Under the pieces are notes generated by a model. It searched no databases. It was not told the origin of the DNA and worked only from the letters and a program-made list of their open reading frames with translations. 64,000 nt of DNA, from NCBI RefSeq assembly GCF_008831285.2, contig NC_045142.1:16123354-16187353 (forward strand), written 5' to 3'. Position 1 is the stretch's first letter, and each line of letters opens with the position of its first letter. The position numbers were made by a program, and so were the translations under genes. The DNA comes from Nymphaea colorata. Its lineage: Eukaryota; Streptophyta; Magnoliopsida; Nymphaeales; Nymphaeaceae. Below are positions 1 through 12,059 of this stretch, in pieces.

Positions 1-2351
1 ACAAGTGCACAATTACCAAAAATTTTTTTGGGTGAAACTGTGTTAACAGCTAGGTATACAATAAATCGAGTGCCCTACAAAGCAGTCCCAACCACTCCTT
101 ATGAGAGATGGACTGATGTAAAACCAGATCTGAGGTATCTAAGGAGATGGGGATCTGTAGCACACGTGAAAATTGTAGATCAAAAAATGGATAAACTAGA
201 TAACAAATCAGTAAGATGTGTATTTATTGGATATCCAAAAGGATCCAAGGGCTACGGATTGTATCATTCAACTATAGGACTTATCGAAAGCATTGATGTA
301 GAGTTCATAGAAGAACTCAATAACAAAGATTTTGATCCAGTTGAATATCGAAATGATACGTTGGACTATCCGATTTATTCAGAAGAACAGTCTGGTAACC
401 GACTGGAGATCAGTTTGGCAATGAACCAACTGAGCAGGAATTGTTTAAGGAACAGTCTGGTAATAAACCGACTGAAGATCAGTTAGGTAATGAATCAACT
501 GGTTTGACTACCTCGTCATCTCAGACGTTATCAGGTCATAAAAGACCTAGAGCTCCTCCTTCATATTTGAATGATTATTATGTATATTTGGCAGAGGAGC
601 TATGCTATTCAATAGATATTGACGAAATGTCTGACAATCTGACATATGACGAAGTCATAAGCTCATATGAATCGTCAAATTGAATGAATGCTATGGATGA
701 AGAAATTAAATCCATAGAAAAGAATAAAGTATGGGAATTAGTAGATCTTCCTAATAATAGAAAACTCATTGGATGCAAATGGATGCTGAGAAAGAAATAT
801 AAAGCTGATGGATCAGTGGAAAAATTCAAAGTCAAACTGGTGGCAAAAGGTTTTTTCTAAAAGGAATGAGTTTACTACTTAGAAACCTATTCACCAGTTG
901 CAAAGTTTGCATCAATTAGAATAATTTTGGCTATCGCAGCATTCAATGACTTGGATATTTGTCATATGGATGTGAAGACTGCTTTCCTGAATGGTGAGCT
1001 GAAGGAAACTATATATATGACTCAACCACATGATTATGTCATCAAGAGAAAGGTAGACAAAGTGTACAAACTGAATAAATCATTGTACGGATTGAAGTAG
1101 TCGCCGAAACAATGGTATTTTGCTTTTCACAAAGCAATTACAAAACTTGGGTTTGTTGCAAACCAACTAGACCATTGTATACATGTCTGGAAAAGTTGGA
1201 GTCTTTTCTGTATTCTATCATTATATGTTGATGACATATTACTAACAGGAAATGATAACGACATGATATTCAAGACGAAGACATGGTTAAACATGAACTT
1301 CGAAATGAAGGACTTGGATGAAGCATCTTATATATTAGGAATAAAGATCACTCGAAATAAAAACTCAGGAATCCTGAGTTTAAGCCAAGAATGATATATT
1401 GATTATATCTTGAAGAAATTTCGTATGTTACACTGCAAACCAATTAGGACTCATATAGCTAAATAAGCAAATTTAAGTAGGAGTGATTGTCCTAGTGAAG
1501 GACAACAAAAATTAAATGTTCCACATGCACAAGTTGTTGGCAGTCTGATATATTTAATGTTTTGCACTAGACCAGACATAAGCTTTTCTATCGGTCTGGT
1601 AAGTCTTTATCAAAGTAATCCTGGATGGCCTCATTGGGAAGCAGTTAAAAGGATTTTTCGATACATTAAATGAACAAAAGGACTGAAATTATCCTATCAA
1701 GCAGATGAGCTAACTTTAGTTGACTATTCCGATGCATATTTTACAGGCTGCAAAGATGACAGTAAATCCACTTCGGGGTATGTTTTCCTCTTTGGAGGTG
1801 GAGTGATAGTCTGGCTCTATAAAAAACAGGGATGTGTTGCTCAACACACTCACGAAGCAGAGTATGTAGCATGTAATGTTGCAACTACTTTTGCTATCTG
1901 GATAAATCGGTTTTTGAAAGACTTGAAATTAGATCTTGTTCATGAAATAGTTCAACTGTACTGTGATAATCAGACAGCAATATCTCTCATGAAGAATGGA
2001 GCTATTAACTCAAAGAGTAAAAATATAATGGTGAAATACCATTATGTTCATGAAATGATCGAGAAAAATAAAATCTCAGTCGAATATTTGTCTACCAATG
2101 ATATGGTGGTTGATCCCTTAACTAGGGGAATATTTAAAGACTTGTTTACAAAACATGTAGTTCATATGGGGTTAAGATATATTTGAAATGTTGCGAAAGA
2201 CAAACCATTGAATGGAAAATCTCGCTGTAAACCTTGGATAAAGTTTGGGTTACGATGGATAAACCAATTATGGAAAACCACGTAACTAATTAAATAAAGA
2301 AAACCCACATATAGTGGAAGTAAACTGGTGGTCTCATGGCCAAGTGGGAGA
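1..2351 (+). mobile_element. Copia-1: decayed Ty1/copia internal region (integrase C-term, RT, RNase H)
   Basis: The element enters from the left edge of the window. Reading the plus strand gives, in order: the integrase C-terminal part (28-486, with KSVRCVFIGYPKGSKGY, typical of copia integrases), a variable linker to about 683, reverse transcriptase from about 690 (IGCKWM near 770, DVKTAFLNGEL near 970, the LYVDD active-site block near 1225), and RNase H (1803-2186, with HEAEYVA, LYCDNQTA and VKYHYVHEMI). In-frame stops and shifts separate the blocks, so it cannot make a polyprotein. A polypurine stretch (ccaagtgggaga) at about 2340-2351 directly precedes the 3' LTR. Its gag, protease and 5' LTR lie outside the window. 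Confidence 0.9.
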
Positions 2352-2735
2352 TGTTGGATAGTGGCCATTGAGCCCTATTCGGATATCTCGTAACCACCTT
2401 GCAGTTACGAGATTCACTCAAAACTCCTCACGAGATCAACATTTTCCTAAAAAATCTCTCACGCTAACCGCTGCTGGGATTTGGGGAAAACCTAAGGGGC
2501 AGGCTATTTATACCCAGCAATTCTTAATGTTTAATCACTCTCTAGAAGAGGATCGTGAGGAGCCCCTTAGAAGGAAACCCCTAAATCTGACTTACTCTTC
2601 TTCTTCTTTTTCCTCTTGCTCTATTGTTTTCTACAGGGGACAGTCGCTGCTTCTCACTTGAACACTGGAGCTGCTGGTGAACTTACTGCGCAGGCGACGA
2701 CTGCAACTTCCGTTGTGACTTCAATTGCTCCAACA
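2352..2735 (+). repeat. 3' LTR of Copia-1
   Basis: The LTR begins TGTTGGA directly after the polypurine tract and ends TCCAACA, giving a 7-bp perfect terminal inverted repeat and 384 bp in total. A CT-rich stretch near 2595-2635 resembles a transcribed leader. The base after the end belongs to a different, oppositely oriented copia element, so the right LTR edge is an insertion boundary. The other copy of the target duplication would be outside the window. Confidence 0.85.
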
Positions 2736-5066
2736 CTGTTTGGTTCTTGAACGGAAATTCCTACTCATCAAATATAACATGTCGGCATATAAAGAGTCTT
2801 ATAAAGTCTTGATCAAAACAAAAATAGCCTTTATGTTATTTACTGTACCCCAAAACAAGCATTTATGACTTCTAAAGCTCATTTTGTATGGTTGCAAGTT
2901 TGGCTAGCAAGCACACTCAAAGGTTTTCATAAAGTTGTAGTCTGGTCTCTTGTGAAATAAAATTCATAAGGAGTCTTAATGTTCAAAGTAGAAGGGAGTT
3001 TATTAATCAGATGATTCTGTAGTTAAAAAGGCAAAATCGCAAATTTATTGGGCATATGAACATGAGCCAACAACGTGAGACCTATTTCCACAATGTGTCT
3101 GGGCTTGTGATCTACTTGTCCATTTTTGTTGGTATGTATGAGGGCAGATCAAGCGATGTTCAATACCACAAGTCTTCAAATATTGTGATACTTGAACTCT
3201 CCTCCCCACTTTGTAATATCTTCATTTTCTTGTTCAGCTGTCGTTCAATCATACGATGAAATGTTTGGGGCATGGAAAGCACTTCAGATTTATGTTGAAG
3301 AATAAATATCCAAGTAAATCGAGAGTATCCATCAAGCAACGACACATAATAGAAATGACCATGCAAGGATGGAACGGGGCAGGTCCCCACACATCTGACG
3401 AAATGAAATCAAGTGGTCCATCCAGACGGCCTACTGATGATGGGAAGGGTAGTTCATGTTTCTTCCCCATCTAACAAGCTTCACAAACAGAGGAAATTTT
3501 CTCATGAAAAACAGGTAACCCATGTTTATTGACAATATGTCTAGCTATTCTAAAGGAAGGATGGCCTAAGCGGTGATGCCATTGTTGTAAGGTTGTTCTC
3601 TCACCCACAAACATTCTCCATATGATTTTTCTTGATCTGTCCAAGGTCCAGCTTGTAGAGGCCATTGTCATGCTTGCTGGTTAGAAGAACTTGGTTGGTC
3701 TTGGCATCCTTCACACAACATCCATCTGAATAAAATTTGAATAGCACATTGTTATCATTAGTAAAACTGTTGCACAGAATAAGTTCTTTGTCATCGTGGG
3801 AACATGCAGAATATTTGGCATTAAAAATTCTGAAGTGCGATTAAAAAAATATGGCATTACTAGTATGCTTTATCTCCAAACCTGCACCATTCCCTACTTT
3901 GACCTGTTCACTTCCATAATACCCTTGTAATGATGAGAGATTATTAAAATCTGCTGTAACATGATGTGTCGCTCCTGAATCGGGGTGCCAACCATTGGTA
4001 TGAACAGCATGGTCAATAGATGAGGCATGAACTTCTGATTCAGTTTGTCTGTTTTCGTTTAAAAAATGATAATTTCTGCACTTAAGCACCCCATGTCCTT
4101 GCTGCCTGCATGCCTGACATATTGTTTTACAATTTGATACAGTGTGCCCACGATTACCACAAGAGAAACAACTTGGCCCATCTCCACTAGTGTTTCTAAG
4201 TCCATTCTTTCTATATCCACCACGATTATTGTTTTGGCCACGCCCATAACCCAATTGATTTCGATGGTTTATTTGTTGTGGCTTCACCAAAAGATTTGCC
4301 ATGGAACTAGCAACCTGGTTTAGGTTAGTTTCTATTTCTAAGAGCTGGGCCTATTGGACCAGAAGCATAGCGACAAGTTCATCAATTTCAATATTCTCAA
4401 CACGACTATTTAAAGCTGCTTTTAATGAACAATACTCAGTGTTGGGCAAATCAGCAAGTATGGATGAGATCAAATCATCTTCTTCTACAGGCTTGGATGC
4501 CAAAGCCAATTGATGTGCAATATTCTTAGCTCTGCAGACAGTCATTTATAGATTCGGATCTCTTACGCAGGATTTGAATTTGTCCCTTCATATGTTGTAC
4601 CTGTGCCCTGGATCGGACAGAACATCTTCTTTAGAGAAGACTAAACAGCTTGAGAAGAGCTTAACCCTACAACCTGACGATGTACATTGTCAGAGAGAGA
4701 GGTAAGGATCCAGCCCAATAGGAGTTGGTCCATGAGGTGCCACTCATCATAGTCTGAATTTCTAACTCCTGAAATGTGCTCATTGGGGCATGGATTTGTT
4801 CCATCGACATATCCCACAAGGTTGTAACTTTCCAATAATGGAATGAATTGAGATTCCCACAGCAGAAATTTATCTGTCTAACTTAATAGCAAGCAGGTGT
4901 TGGAGATTTGTGGGAGCCGGTAGAACGGGAAAGACCAGACCTGTAGATGTATTGCTGTTTCCATTGTTTCCTCATCTGGATGTATTTGAAGATCTACCTC
5001 TGCTGTCCTGTCTCTGCTGGAAATGTTTGAGAGTCCTTGATCAGAAATTCCTCAGCTCTAATACCA
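2736..5066 (-). mobile_element. Copia-2: decayed minus-strand copia (gag to integrase), split by Copia-1
   Basis: Read on the minus strand from the right: a primer binding site TGGTATTAGAGC (5066-5055), UBN2-type gag (about 4850-4350, with WHLMDQLLLGWI), a CCHC zinc knuckle at about 4190-4145 (CFSCGNRGHTVSNC), the protease motif WHPDSGATHHVT near 3980, the integrase zinc-binding domain (3671-3471, WHHRLGHPSF), the integrase core (3390-3160, YYVSLLDGYSRFTW) and the integrase C-terminal part (about 3130-2736, with NKLPSTLNIKTPYEF). Frameshifts and stops are frequent. The coding run stops exactly at 2736, where the LTR of Copia-1 begins, so Copia-1 inserted here and the RT/RNase H half lies left of the window. 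Confidence 0.88.
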
Positions 5067-5160
5067 TAAGAAATCACAAGAGGAAGGAAAGAGAAGATAT
5101 AAGAGATTAACGTGGTTCGAGTTTATGTCCATGTACACGGTTCAAGCCGCATTGTCACAA
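5067..5160 (-). repeat. Truncated 5' LTR end of Copia-2
   Basis: This stretch lies immediately upstream, in element orientation, of the primer binding site, so it should be the end of the 5' LTR. It contains the phrase aacgtggttcgag, which resembles LTR ends of plant copia elements. It can be followed for only about 90 bp before an AT-rich repeat begins. No LTR start was recognised. Confidence 0.45.
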
Positions 5161-5400
5161 AAAACGCTCTTTTTTTAAAAAAAAACGCGTATTTAACGTC
5201 AAAAACAGTTCTGCCATATAATACCCGTACTATTCTCGTTTTTAAAAAAAACGGCAAAAAACAAAAAACGCATATAATACCCGTTTAATACTCGTATTAT
5301 ACGTTATTTTCTCGTTTTTTGCCGTTATTTTCCCTCTTTTTGCCGTTTTTTTATTAATTATTATTTTTTATAATTTTTAAAATGTATTAAATGTTTAATT
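5156..5400. repeat. AT-rich inverted-repeat block with AAAACG/CGTTTT motifs
   Basis: This block is rich in AAAAACG and CGTTTTT words. Its best inverted pair is aaacggcaaaaaac (5249-5262) with gttttttgccgtt (5314-5326), which could form a hairpin. Similar words recur at about 11490-11560 and 35399-35460 (aaaacgtgttttttcgaaaa), so it may be a dispersed non-coding repeat family. No coding sequence is seen. Confidence 0.4.
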
Positions 5401-7129
5401 TTTAAAAAAAAATTGATGAACTTTTCCCATTTTTTTTCTCGCTTGTGACAATGACTTCAAGGTTTTTTCTCTCATTCTAATTGATTTCTGTTTAGAAGTA
5501 GATGTTCCTTTAAATAAGTTTTTAACAATACATTCTATATCTTTCTCTTTAATTCTAGAAAATATACATATTATTGTTCCACCCTTTTCTGACTTATCGC
5601 TGGCTCTTCTTTCTTTATCAATAACATCTGTTCTGTTCCAATACTTGCCTTTATCGCTAACACTTTTCATAGTTATAGTTAACGTACCGCATTTGCTTTG
5701 TGCTCTAAAGAGTATTTATGACCTTTGATGGAAAATTAAAGCCTCAACTTTTGTTTTCCACAAATGGGAACAAAAGAGCTTGCATAAGTCTAACTTCTTC
5801 GAACAGGTCTCTTTTACTTAGTGATTTAGCTCATATCTTTCGCAAATGCCCAAACTAAAATATTTCACTGCAGATTTCTGACGCACGACGCACCTAGGAG
5901 TTCGAGACACATAGGCACTCAACACTCAAAAGAATCTGCCGCTACTCCGTACTGTTAAATTGAAAGTTCATCTAGAAACTCTGTGCTGGTTTGATGGGTA
6001 CTCATTTTCGCTGGGACAGCAGATCCCTTGATTCACTTTTTAGAAGACACATCAAGGCATCAAAAGTACTGTAGTCTACGGTATGTTATCAACCAAGCAA
6101 GAGGTCAAAAAAGTTAACAGTCTGTCTATCAATCAAAAAAATAGGCACTTCAACTAATTCAGGCTGCATTTTTGTTATTTTCTTTATACGTGCAGCCTGC
6201 TGGGTGATTTATTTTTGTGATGAATCACTGATGCTGTCATGACCTTTCTCGAATTTTCCTTAGTGACACCAACAAAGGAGCAGGCTATGTCCCAACCTCA
6301 GCAGCAGATTTAAACCAGTTTTGAGCATCTTTATGTTAATCTTTAAATTACGACAAAACGAGTTAGTGAAGAGAAAAACTCCTTCTGCCACGGAAATGTG
6401 GCACATCTTCCCAGCATATCCAGAAGCATTTAATTGTAGTGCCGGATGGATCATGCTCCCCTAGAGCTACCATTCATCATTTGATGCATTCTCCAAATTT
6501 TCACAAGCAAATTCATGGGTGGTGCAAACTGCCATCTGAACTTCATCACCAAGATTCACAATCCACCAGTTTCAGGCTCTTCATTGTCCTACGTAACTTC
6601 AGTTGCGTTTCCTTGAACTTCATATCACAATCTCCCCTCCCTGAAACACCTCACAAGTTGATAGGAATAGAGGAAGAAAAGGATAAGAACGAGTCAACTT
6701 AGCTTCCACAATAACATCCTTAATCCCAAAATCAACACTCTGTGTTCTACCATGACAACACCCTCTAAGAGCCAAAACTGAAGCCCTCTAAGAGTCAAAA
6801 CTGAAAGATGATTCAAAACTAAAGCCGTAGCTACATGTCACCCAACCCCCCACCAATTGCACTACCTATCTTCCGGGGGAAAAAAAAAAGTGGAGAGGGG
6901 CCGTGGAAAGAGGGAAACCGACATCGAGGGGAGGAGGGCCTGGACGGCGATTCCCTTTCGACAGATTTAATCGTCCATCGCATCCAACATCCACACAGAA
7001 ATACGCAACAATAGAAGCAGCAAAGTCGATCAACTACAATTTACATCTCTTCATTAGAAACATACAAATATGGAATGGAATATGAAAGCCCCAATTATCA
7101 GGACAATTGCAGGCTTTGAACGCCTAAAT
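5401..7129. other. Unassigned intergenic region
   Basis: No recognisable gene. A minus-strand open frame of 91 codons (5670-5395) is rich in Lys, Ser and Arg and carries no motif I recognise, so I do not call it a gene. About 6770-6810 holds a short near-repeat (ccctctaagagccaaaactga and ccctctaagagtcaaaactga). From about 6870 the base composition rises as the CCCH gene's 3' side is approached. Confidence 0.4.
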
Positions 7130-7135
7130 TTTATT
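7130..7135 (-). terminator. Candidate polyadenylation signal AATAAA for the CCCH gene
   Basis: AATAAA on the minus strand lies about 190 bases past the stop codon of the CCCH zinc-finger gene, a normal distance for a plant 3' UTR. Plant poly(A) signals are loose, so this is only a candidate. Confidence 0.35.
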
Positions 7136-7321
7136 GTGAAAGAAAGAAAAAAAGAAGAAAAAAAGCATCATCGTCAGGCGCTTTGCCCCGTTTCCCTTTG
7201 CCTCCGTCGAGCAGCGCCTGTATGCTTTTCCCTAAATAACCAATAAATATTAACGAATTGTTAAGTTTTTCCAAAATAAAGAAATCTTGGCAGCAAAGGT
7301 GAGCGGTGGACTGCGGTCGGA

Positions 7322-9364
7322 TCAAGCCACCATCTGTTCCTGCTCCATGTACAACTGCTCAACCCACGGCGCGAACGACCCGCCGGAACCAGAGACGCCC
7401 GAACCTTGGAAGCTGTTCTGCACACCATCTCTGTTGTGCCCGAAGCCTGGAGGTACGTCCTTCACCAGCGACTGCACCCACGACACATCCGGCTCCTCCT
7501 CCTTGGGGGCAGACGCTCCGCCGCTGCTGCGGATGCCAAAGGACGCTGACTTCCTCAGCTTGTTGAGCTCTTCTCCCTGAACCCCCCAATCGAGTTTCCC
7601 GTTGGGGGAGCTCCAATTTGACAACTTTGACAATGTGGTAGGTGTCGTCAGGCCAACCCCCGCCGCACCGCGGTCGCAGAAGCTCTGGCTGCGCTTGGCG
7701 AAGGCGGCGGACCTCGAAGAGTTCATGACCGCCGTGGCCAGGGCAGGGGACATCATGGGCGAAGACGATCCGCAGCTAAGGTCGACGCCCAGATGCGGAG
7801 AAGAGGCCCTCACGGGAGAGGAAGGGATGCCATAGCTGACGTTTGGACGCATCGTCGACTGCATCTGGGCCATGGCGGCCGCTGCTTTAAGCGACAGGAT
7901 GGAGTTGTGATCGAAGCCGGCGGAGTCCGCGGCTGCCATTTGGGAAAGTACATCGGACGCGAACATGTCTTCGAGGTTGGCTGAATGCATAGCAGACCCA
8001 GAAATGTTCCTGAATTTCCCACTGCGGCTGCCGGCGGACGCAGCAAGGGCGGTAGCAGCGGCAAGGGAGCCGAGCCTTGGTTGCTGAAGGGGTGGTGAAG
8101 AGGATGCGGCCACAGCAGCGAGATCGTCCAGAAGTTGCTGATGTCCCTCCAACTCCACAAGGTCGTCAAGGGTCAGATCGCGAGCGCTGAGTGCTGCCCT
8201 CAGCCTGCTCGCCTGGAGGCCACCGGCGCAACCGCCAAGCTGCTGCCAAGAGGATGAAGAGCCGATGCTGGCGGAGGGCGACATCGGTGGGGTGCCCAAA
8301 AGAACAGAAGGTGAGTTAAGCGTCAACGGGTTGAGCACAGGAGAATCGAGTCCCATCGACCTCGGGGAAGGGAGGGCAGAGCCGGTGGAAGGGTACAAGG
8401 ATCGGAGCTCTTCTGGTTTGTGGGCGAAGAAGCAGACGCGTCTGGTGCAGTTGGTCTCGTCCTTGCACAGCCTGGTGCGGTATTGGGCAGGGTGGAGCCA
8501 GCACTCGAAGACGCCATGAGCATACTCGCAGGCATCTCCCCGGCGGCAAGCACCCTTCCTGAAGTCAGGGCAGGGAACGCAGCTGTAGTGGTATCTTCTG
8601 GGGTCTCTCCGCCTCGCGTTCTCGCCCGGATGAGCGAAGGGGCACTCGGTCCAGTCATGGGAGTAGGCCCTGGAACAGGGCTTCACCTTGAACGTGTACA
8701 TCCTGAACTCATCCGTGCTGTAGACGCCGTTCTTGATGTCAGGCATGGAGAGATCCACGGGGTACTCCTTCTTCTCCACCCCGGATTTGAGCGTCCGAGC
8801 CACCGGAGATGACTTTCCGTCGCCGTTAACGTTCAGCAAGGACTTGAGATCGTCTATGGACTTTGATAGAACAGGGGAAGACGTGGGGATGAGGTCTCCC
8901 GGCCGGTTTCCTATCGCATCGACGGAATTAACATCAGCCGAGGCCTCGAGCAGAAGCTTGACGAGTTGGGCAGAGGCCGGGGAGCCACCAGACGCGGCAC
9001 AGTGGAGCGCGGTGGCTCCATCAGAAACAGACGCACGGTTCACGTCGATGCCGCATGTGGAATAGGTGGAGATGATGTACTTGAGGACGTCGGTGCTGCC
9101 GAAGAGCGCGGCGATCATCAGCGGCGTCCTCTGGACGAAGCCCATCTTCCTGTCGGAAGACCCCCCGTACCAGAAGCTGGCCTCATCGATGGCGGAGCCA
9201 TCCTCTTCGACGGCCTGCTTGAACCCAATCAGGTCATCGGAAGCAGAGAGCTCCAGGAGAGCGGAGCAGGCGGTGGTAACCTTGCTGACGCCAACGCAGA
9301 ACCCTGCGTCCTCCATCCCACAACGCAACGCCTGTTTCTTCAAGCCCTCTGGTCCTCCGCACAT
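7322..9364 (-). CDS. CCCH zinc-finger protein with ankyrin repeats (plant RR-TZF family)
   Basis: The intronless reading frame is 680 residues from the ATG at 9364-9362 (MCGGPEGL). Two ankyrin repeats lie at about residues 80-150 ([12 protein letters not shown] and [11 protein letters not shown]). Then comes the RR region: an arginine-rich/CCCH-like segment at about 230-245 (ECPFAH), a C-X7-C-X5-C-X3-H finger (about 265-283, [19 protein letters not shown]), a 16-residue spacer, and a C-X5-C-X4-C-X3-H finger (about 300-315, [16 protein letters not shown]). This spacing is the plant RR-TZF signature. A long Ser/Ala-rich region follows, then conserved [11 protein letters not shown] and the family-typical C-terminus YMEQEQMVA. 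Family members bind RNA, shuttle between nucleus and cytoplasmic granules, and act in salt, oxidative and hormone responses; that role is inferred here. The open frame runs 8 codons further upstream but has no ATG there and crosses a splice acceptor, so 9364 is the likely start. No disruption is seen. Confidence 0.95.
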   Translation of the reverse strand: MCGGPEGLKKQALRCGMEDAGFCVGVSKVTTACSALLELSASDDLIGFKQAVEEDGSAIDEASFWYGGSSDRKMGFVQRTPLMIAALFGSTDVLKYIISTYSTCGIDVNRASVSDGATALHCAASGGSPASAQLVKLLLEASADVNSVDAIGNRPGDLIPTSSPVLSKSIDDLKSLLNVNGDGKSSPVARTLKSGVEKKEYPVDLSMPDIKNGVYSTDEFRMYTFKVKPCSRAYSHDWTECPFAHPGENARRRDPRRYHYSCVPCPDFRKGACRRGDACEYAHGVFECWLHPAQYRTRLCKDETNCTRRVCFFAHKPEELRSLYPSTGSALPSPRSMGLDSPVLNPLTLNSPSVLLGTPPMSPSASIGSSSSWQQLGGCAGGLQASRLRAALSARDLTLDDLVELEGHQQLLDDLAAVAASSSPPLQQPRLGSLAAATALAASAGSRSGKFRNISGSAMHSANLEDMFASDVLSQMAAADSAGFDHNSILSLKAAAAMAQMQSTMRPNVSYGIPSSPVRASSPHLGVDLSCGSSSPMMSPALATAVMNSSRSAAFAKRSQSFCDRGAAGVGLTTPTTLSKLSNWSSPNGKLDWGVQGEELNKLRKSASFGIRSSGGASAPKEEEPDVSWVQSLVKDVPPGFGHNRDGVQNSFQGSGVSGSGGSFAPWVEQLYMEQEQMVA

Positions 9365-9380
9365 ACGCGACCCTCTCACC

Positions 9381-9805
9381 CTGCACAAGAAACCTAATCA
9401 GACCAAACCATCAAAAGAACACACGCAAACTCCTTTTCCCCTCTTCTTCTTCCTCCCCAAACAGGAAGGGGGTAAACAGGCAAAAAGACGGCGGTTTTCT
9501 TCAACAGATGAACGGAATCGTAAAGGGTGAAAGGAGGAAGATGGTGGGTGGTGCCCTGGCGAGAGCATAAAAGGAGCCACCACGTCGGTTCGTGAACCTA
9601 ATCCACAGTGGACAGGAAGGAAAGAAAACGATAAAAATGAAAAATTGATGACCGCCATCTCCTGCTCATCCAGACAACCAATCCATTGAGTAGCAAAGCA
9701 AGAAACTTTACTTTCTAGACAACCAAAGCACTAAATAACGCAAGACCACCATGAGAAGAATTTCTAATTTCCACGATTTGTAAGAGAGACACATAGATGG
9801 CTTAC
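9381..9805 (-). other. Intron in the 5' UTR of the CCCH gene
   Basis: A consensus donor, GTAAGC, lies at 9805-9800 (minus strand) and an acceptor, ttcttgtgcag, ends at 9381, 16 bases before the start codon. Between them the sequence is pyrimidine-rich on the minus strand, as plant introns are. This gives a 425-bp leader intron. Leader introns are known in this gene family. RNA evidence would settle it. Confidence 0.6.
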
Positions 9806-10050
9806 CTACCGAAGACTTGAGCCTATGATCAAAAGCGAGAACGGGAAGTTCTCTCTCCTCCTCTTCTCTATCTGCCTGTCAGAAGCGTGCTCACACTGGC
9901 TTCCTTCCTCCCCTTCTTCTACCTCAAGAGCGGAGGGAAGCAGGGAGGAAGGAGAGGAACCGGGGGGCTCAAAAAAGGAGAGCCACCAAGAAGGATCCCT
10001 TCGTCTTCCTCTGTCTCTCTCGGTCAAAGAATTAAGAAAAATAAAAAACT
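9806..10050 (-). promoter_or_regulatory. 5' UTR exon and proximal promoter of the CCCH gene
   Basis: This segment is upstream of the leader-intron donor. On the minus strand it is rich in purine/pyrimidine runs (many GAGG, CTTC), like plant 5' leaders. The transcription start cannot be placed from sequence alone. No convincing TATA box was identified in this stretch. Confidence 0.4.
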
Positions 10051-10230
10051 GCGAGTATTACTATTATAAGAACGGGAAAGCACTCGGGATTTTTCGAAGT
10101 CAAATTTAAAGCATTAACAATTATCCCATTCGTTGAGAAAAAATACGAAGTATTATAAGAAGGGGGAAGCATTCGGATATTTCGAAGACAAATTAAAAGT
10201 ATTAAGAATTATCCCATTCGTTGAGAAAAA
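10051..10230. repeat. Imperfect tandem duplication (2 x ~90 bp) upstream of the CCCH gene
   Basis: Copy 1 (about 10051-10140) and copy 2 (about 10145-10230) share attataagaa, attcgg/actcgg, ttcgaag and an identical stretch attatcccattcgttgagaa. They differ by scattered substitutions and short indels. The block lies in the presumed promoter or distal 5' region of the CCCH gene, so it could duplicate regulatory sites, but no known cis-element is claimed. Confidence 0.8.
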
Positions 10231-10489
10231 GAAAGGAGAAGAGGGAAGGAAAGCGACGTGCAGAAAATGGGGCACGGGAACCGACTTTTTGAAAAGGACG
10301 GGCGAAAAGCAGCGCAAATTCAACCGAAATTAAATGAAATTAAACCCGGCGCTCTTTTTCTCGTTGAGAGCCCTTGTTACTCACGCGACTCGCAAGCAAG
10401 CCGACTAAGTTTTTTTAATATCTTACTTTTAATTAAGTACTTTAAGCTGCGGAGTTCATACGGCAGCAGAAAAATGGGTTGAAAGCGCA

Positions 10490-10490
<1 letters not shown>

Positions 10491-10526
<36 letters not shown>
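10491..10526. repeat. (TA)n microsatellite
   Basis: An uninterrupted TA dinucleotide run of 36 bp follows gaaagcgcag. Confidence 0.95.
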
Positions 10527-10527
<1 letters not shown>

Positions 10528-12059
10528 CAATATTTACTTAAAAATAAAAAAAATAACAGTGCCCACACTAGTTATCATGTGGCTCCACCATTACCATACA
10601 ACATAGTTCAGCTCGGCCATTAAGATCATAGAAATATGTGACATTAAAAATTATAAAAAGGTTTCTACCCTCACTCGAGTGATATTTTGTTCTTTAGAAT
10701 TGAAGAGCCAACATTGCTTACACTAGTAAATTGAGACATGTTATAAGGCACATCAAACCATGAGAGTGATGAGGATAAGTTTATACACACAAATTGAAGC
10801 ATAGGAAAATCTCACTGTTTGGCCGATGGGCAGGGGCAGCTATGAACAAAGGAGAGAAAGAGAAAAAAAAAAAAAAAGAAGGGGCTGCGGCTGTCATTGA
10901 AGCCGTCAAATAACTCTCCTCCTCACTCAAACCAAACCCTTCGGATTTAGTTTGGTTGGTCTTCTCAAAGCGCCATCTGGTTCCGAATGAATAAAATATG
11001 TTATGAAATGGATACTGAACGCGTTAAGAGAATGAGTTGAAGCAGGTTACCCATTATAAAACGAACGGAAGGAAGCACAACCGGTTATTCTTACATAAAT
11101 TTAATTTTTTCCAAACGCTGTTGGAGAAAGTTGATTTGCTTATTTTTATCGCAAAAACACAAACGATGTAATTGTTTATGAAATACATGAATGGACAGAT
11201 GTGACAGGATTTGTGAGAACAACACTACACGCTGCCGGCACAGAAGGTGTATTTTTTAAGTAGTAAAATTGCAAATTGCCTCTTCCAAACTCCTTTTGGG
11301 CATGGCAAGTAGATAAGGGTCTCGTCAAATTGATTGGCAGTTGTTCAGAACAACTTTCATTAGTTTTCGTTTGTGACAAAGTATACATGTCTCATGTGTA
11401 CACGAAGTTTAGATATTTAAAATTAAAGCTATGAGAACCACACTGAAATTTTGATCATTGAAGTAATATGGCCCGAATGTTTAAAGTCCATAGTTACAAA
11501 AAAAAAACGTGTTTTTTCGAAAAATGTAATAAATTAAATTACCATTTAAAATTAAAAAAGTGTTTTTTTTGAAAAAAAAAATTTTAGGAACAAAAAATAA
11601 CATATTTTTTTTGCTTTTTTATTTTTTCATTTTTTAATACCAAACAGTTTTTTTATTTTTTATTTATAAGAAATCTACTTATCTTTTGATGTTTGTGTTA
11701 TTGTGTTATTAGTTTTTCAGTTAATTTATCATATTTTTCTCTTATTTTTTTTCAAACTCATCCTATTATACCCAAAAAAAACCTAAACTTGAAAAAGTTA
11801 TTTAACTATAGCTTAAACTGGTCATTGTCATTTAAACTTACAAAGTCATTTTGATATATTGAATTAAGTTATTTGATCAAATTGGTTGCAAGTTATCATA
11901 TTTTTGTAGCCCAACTATTGTACATATTAAATATGAACTAATTTATATTTATTATATGTAAATAAAACATATTGAATACATGTATATCGAAAAAATATTT
12001 AACTGGCGTTTATGATACAGGATTTACCTCATGTAAACAAACAAAATCACTCAAAATCT
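10527..12059. other. Unassigned AT-rich region
   Basis: No gene is recognised. About 11490-11560 (aaaaacgtgttttttcgaaa, then aattaccatttaaaa) closely matches 35399-35460 and resembles words in 5156-5400, so it is a copy of a dispersed AT-rich repeat. The remainder is low-complexity A/T-rich sequence without motifs. Confidence 0.45.

Noticed and set aside
5105-5125. ggttcgag motif resembling a tRNA T-loop
   Set aside because: It lies in a copia LTR end and no cloverleaf can be built around it; no convincing tRNA gene was found in the window by eye.
5395-5670. Minus-strand open frame of 91 codons, Lys/Ser-rich
   Set aside because: No recognisable domain, no gene context, and AT-rich codon use like the surroundings; probably chance or an old repeat.
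7602-9530. Several plus-strand open frames of 77-154 codons overlapping the CCCH gene
   Set aside because: They are antisense shadows of a GC-rich coding region whose minus-strand product has clear zinc-finger and ankyrin motifs.
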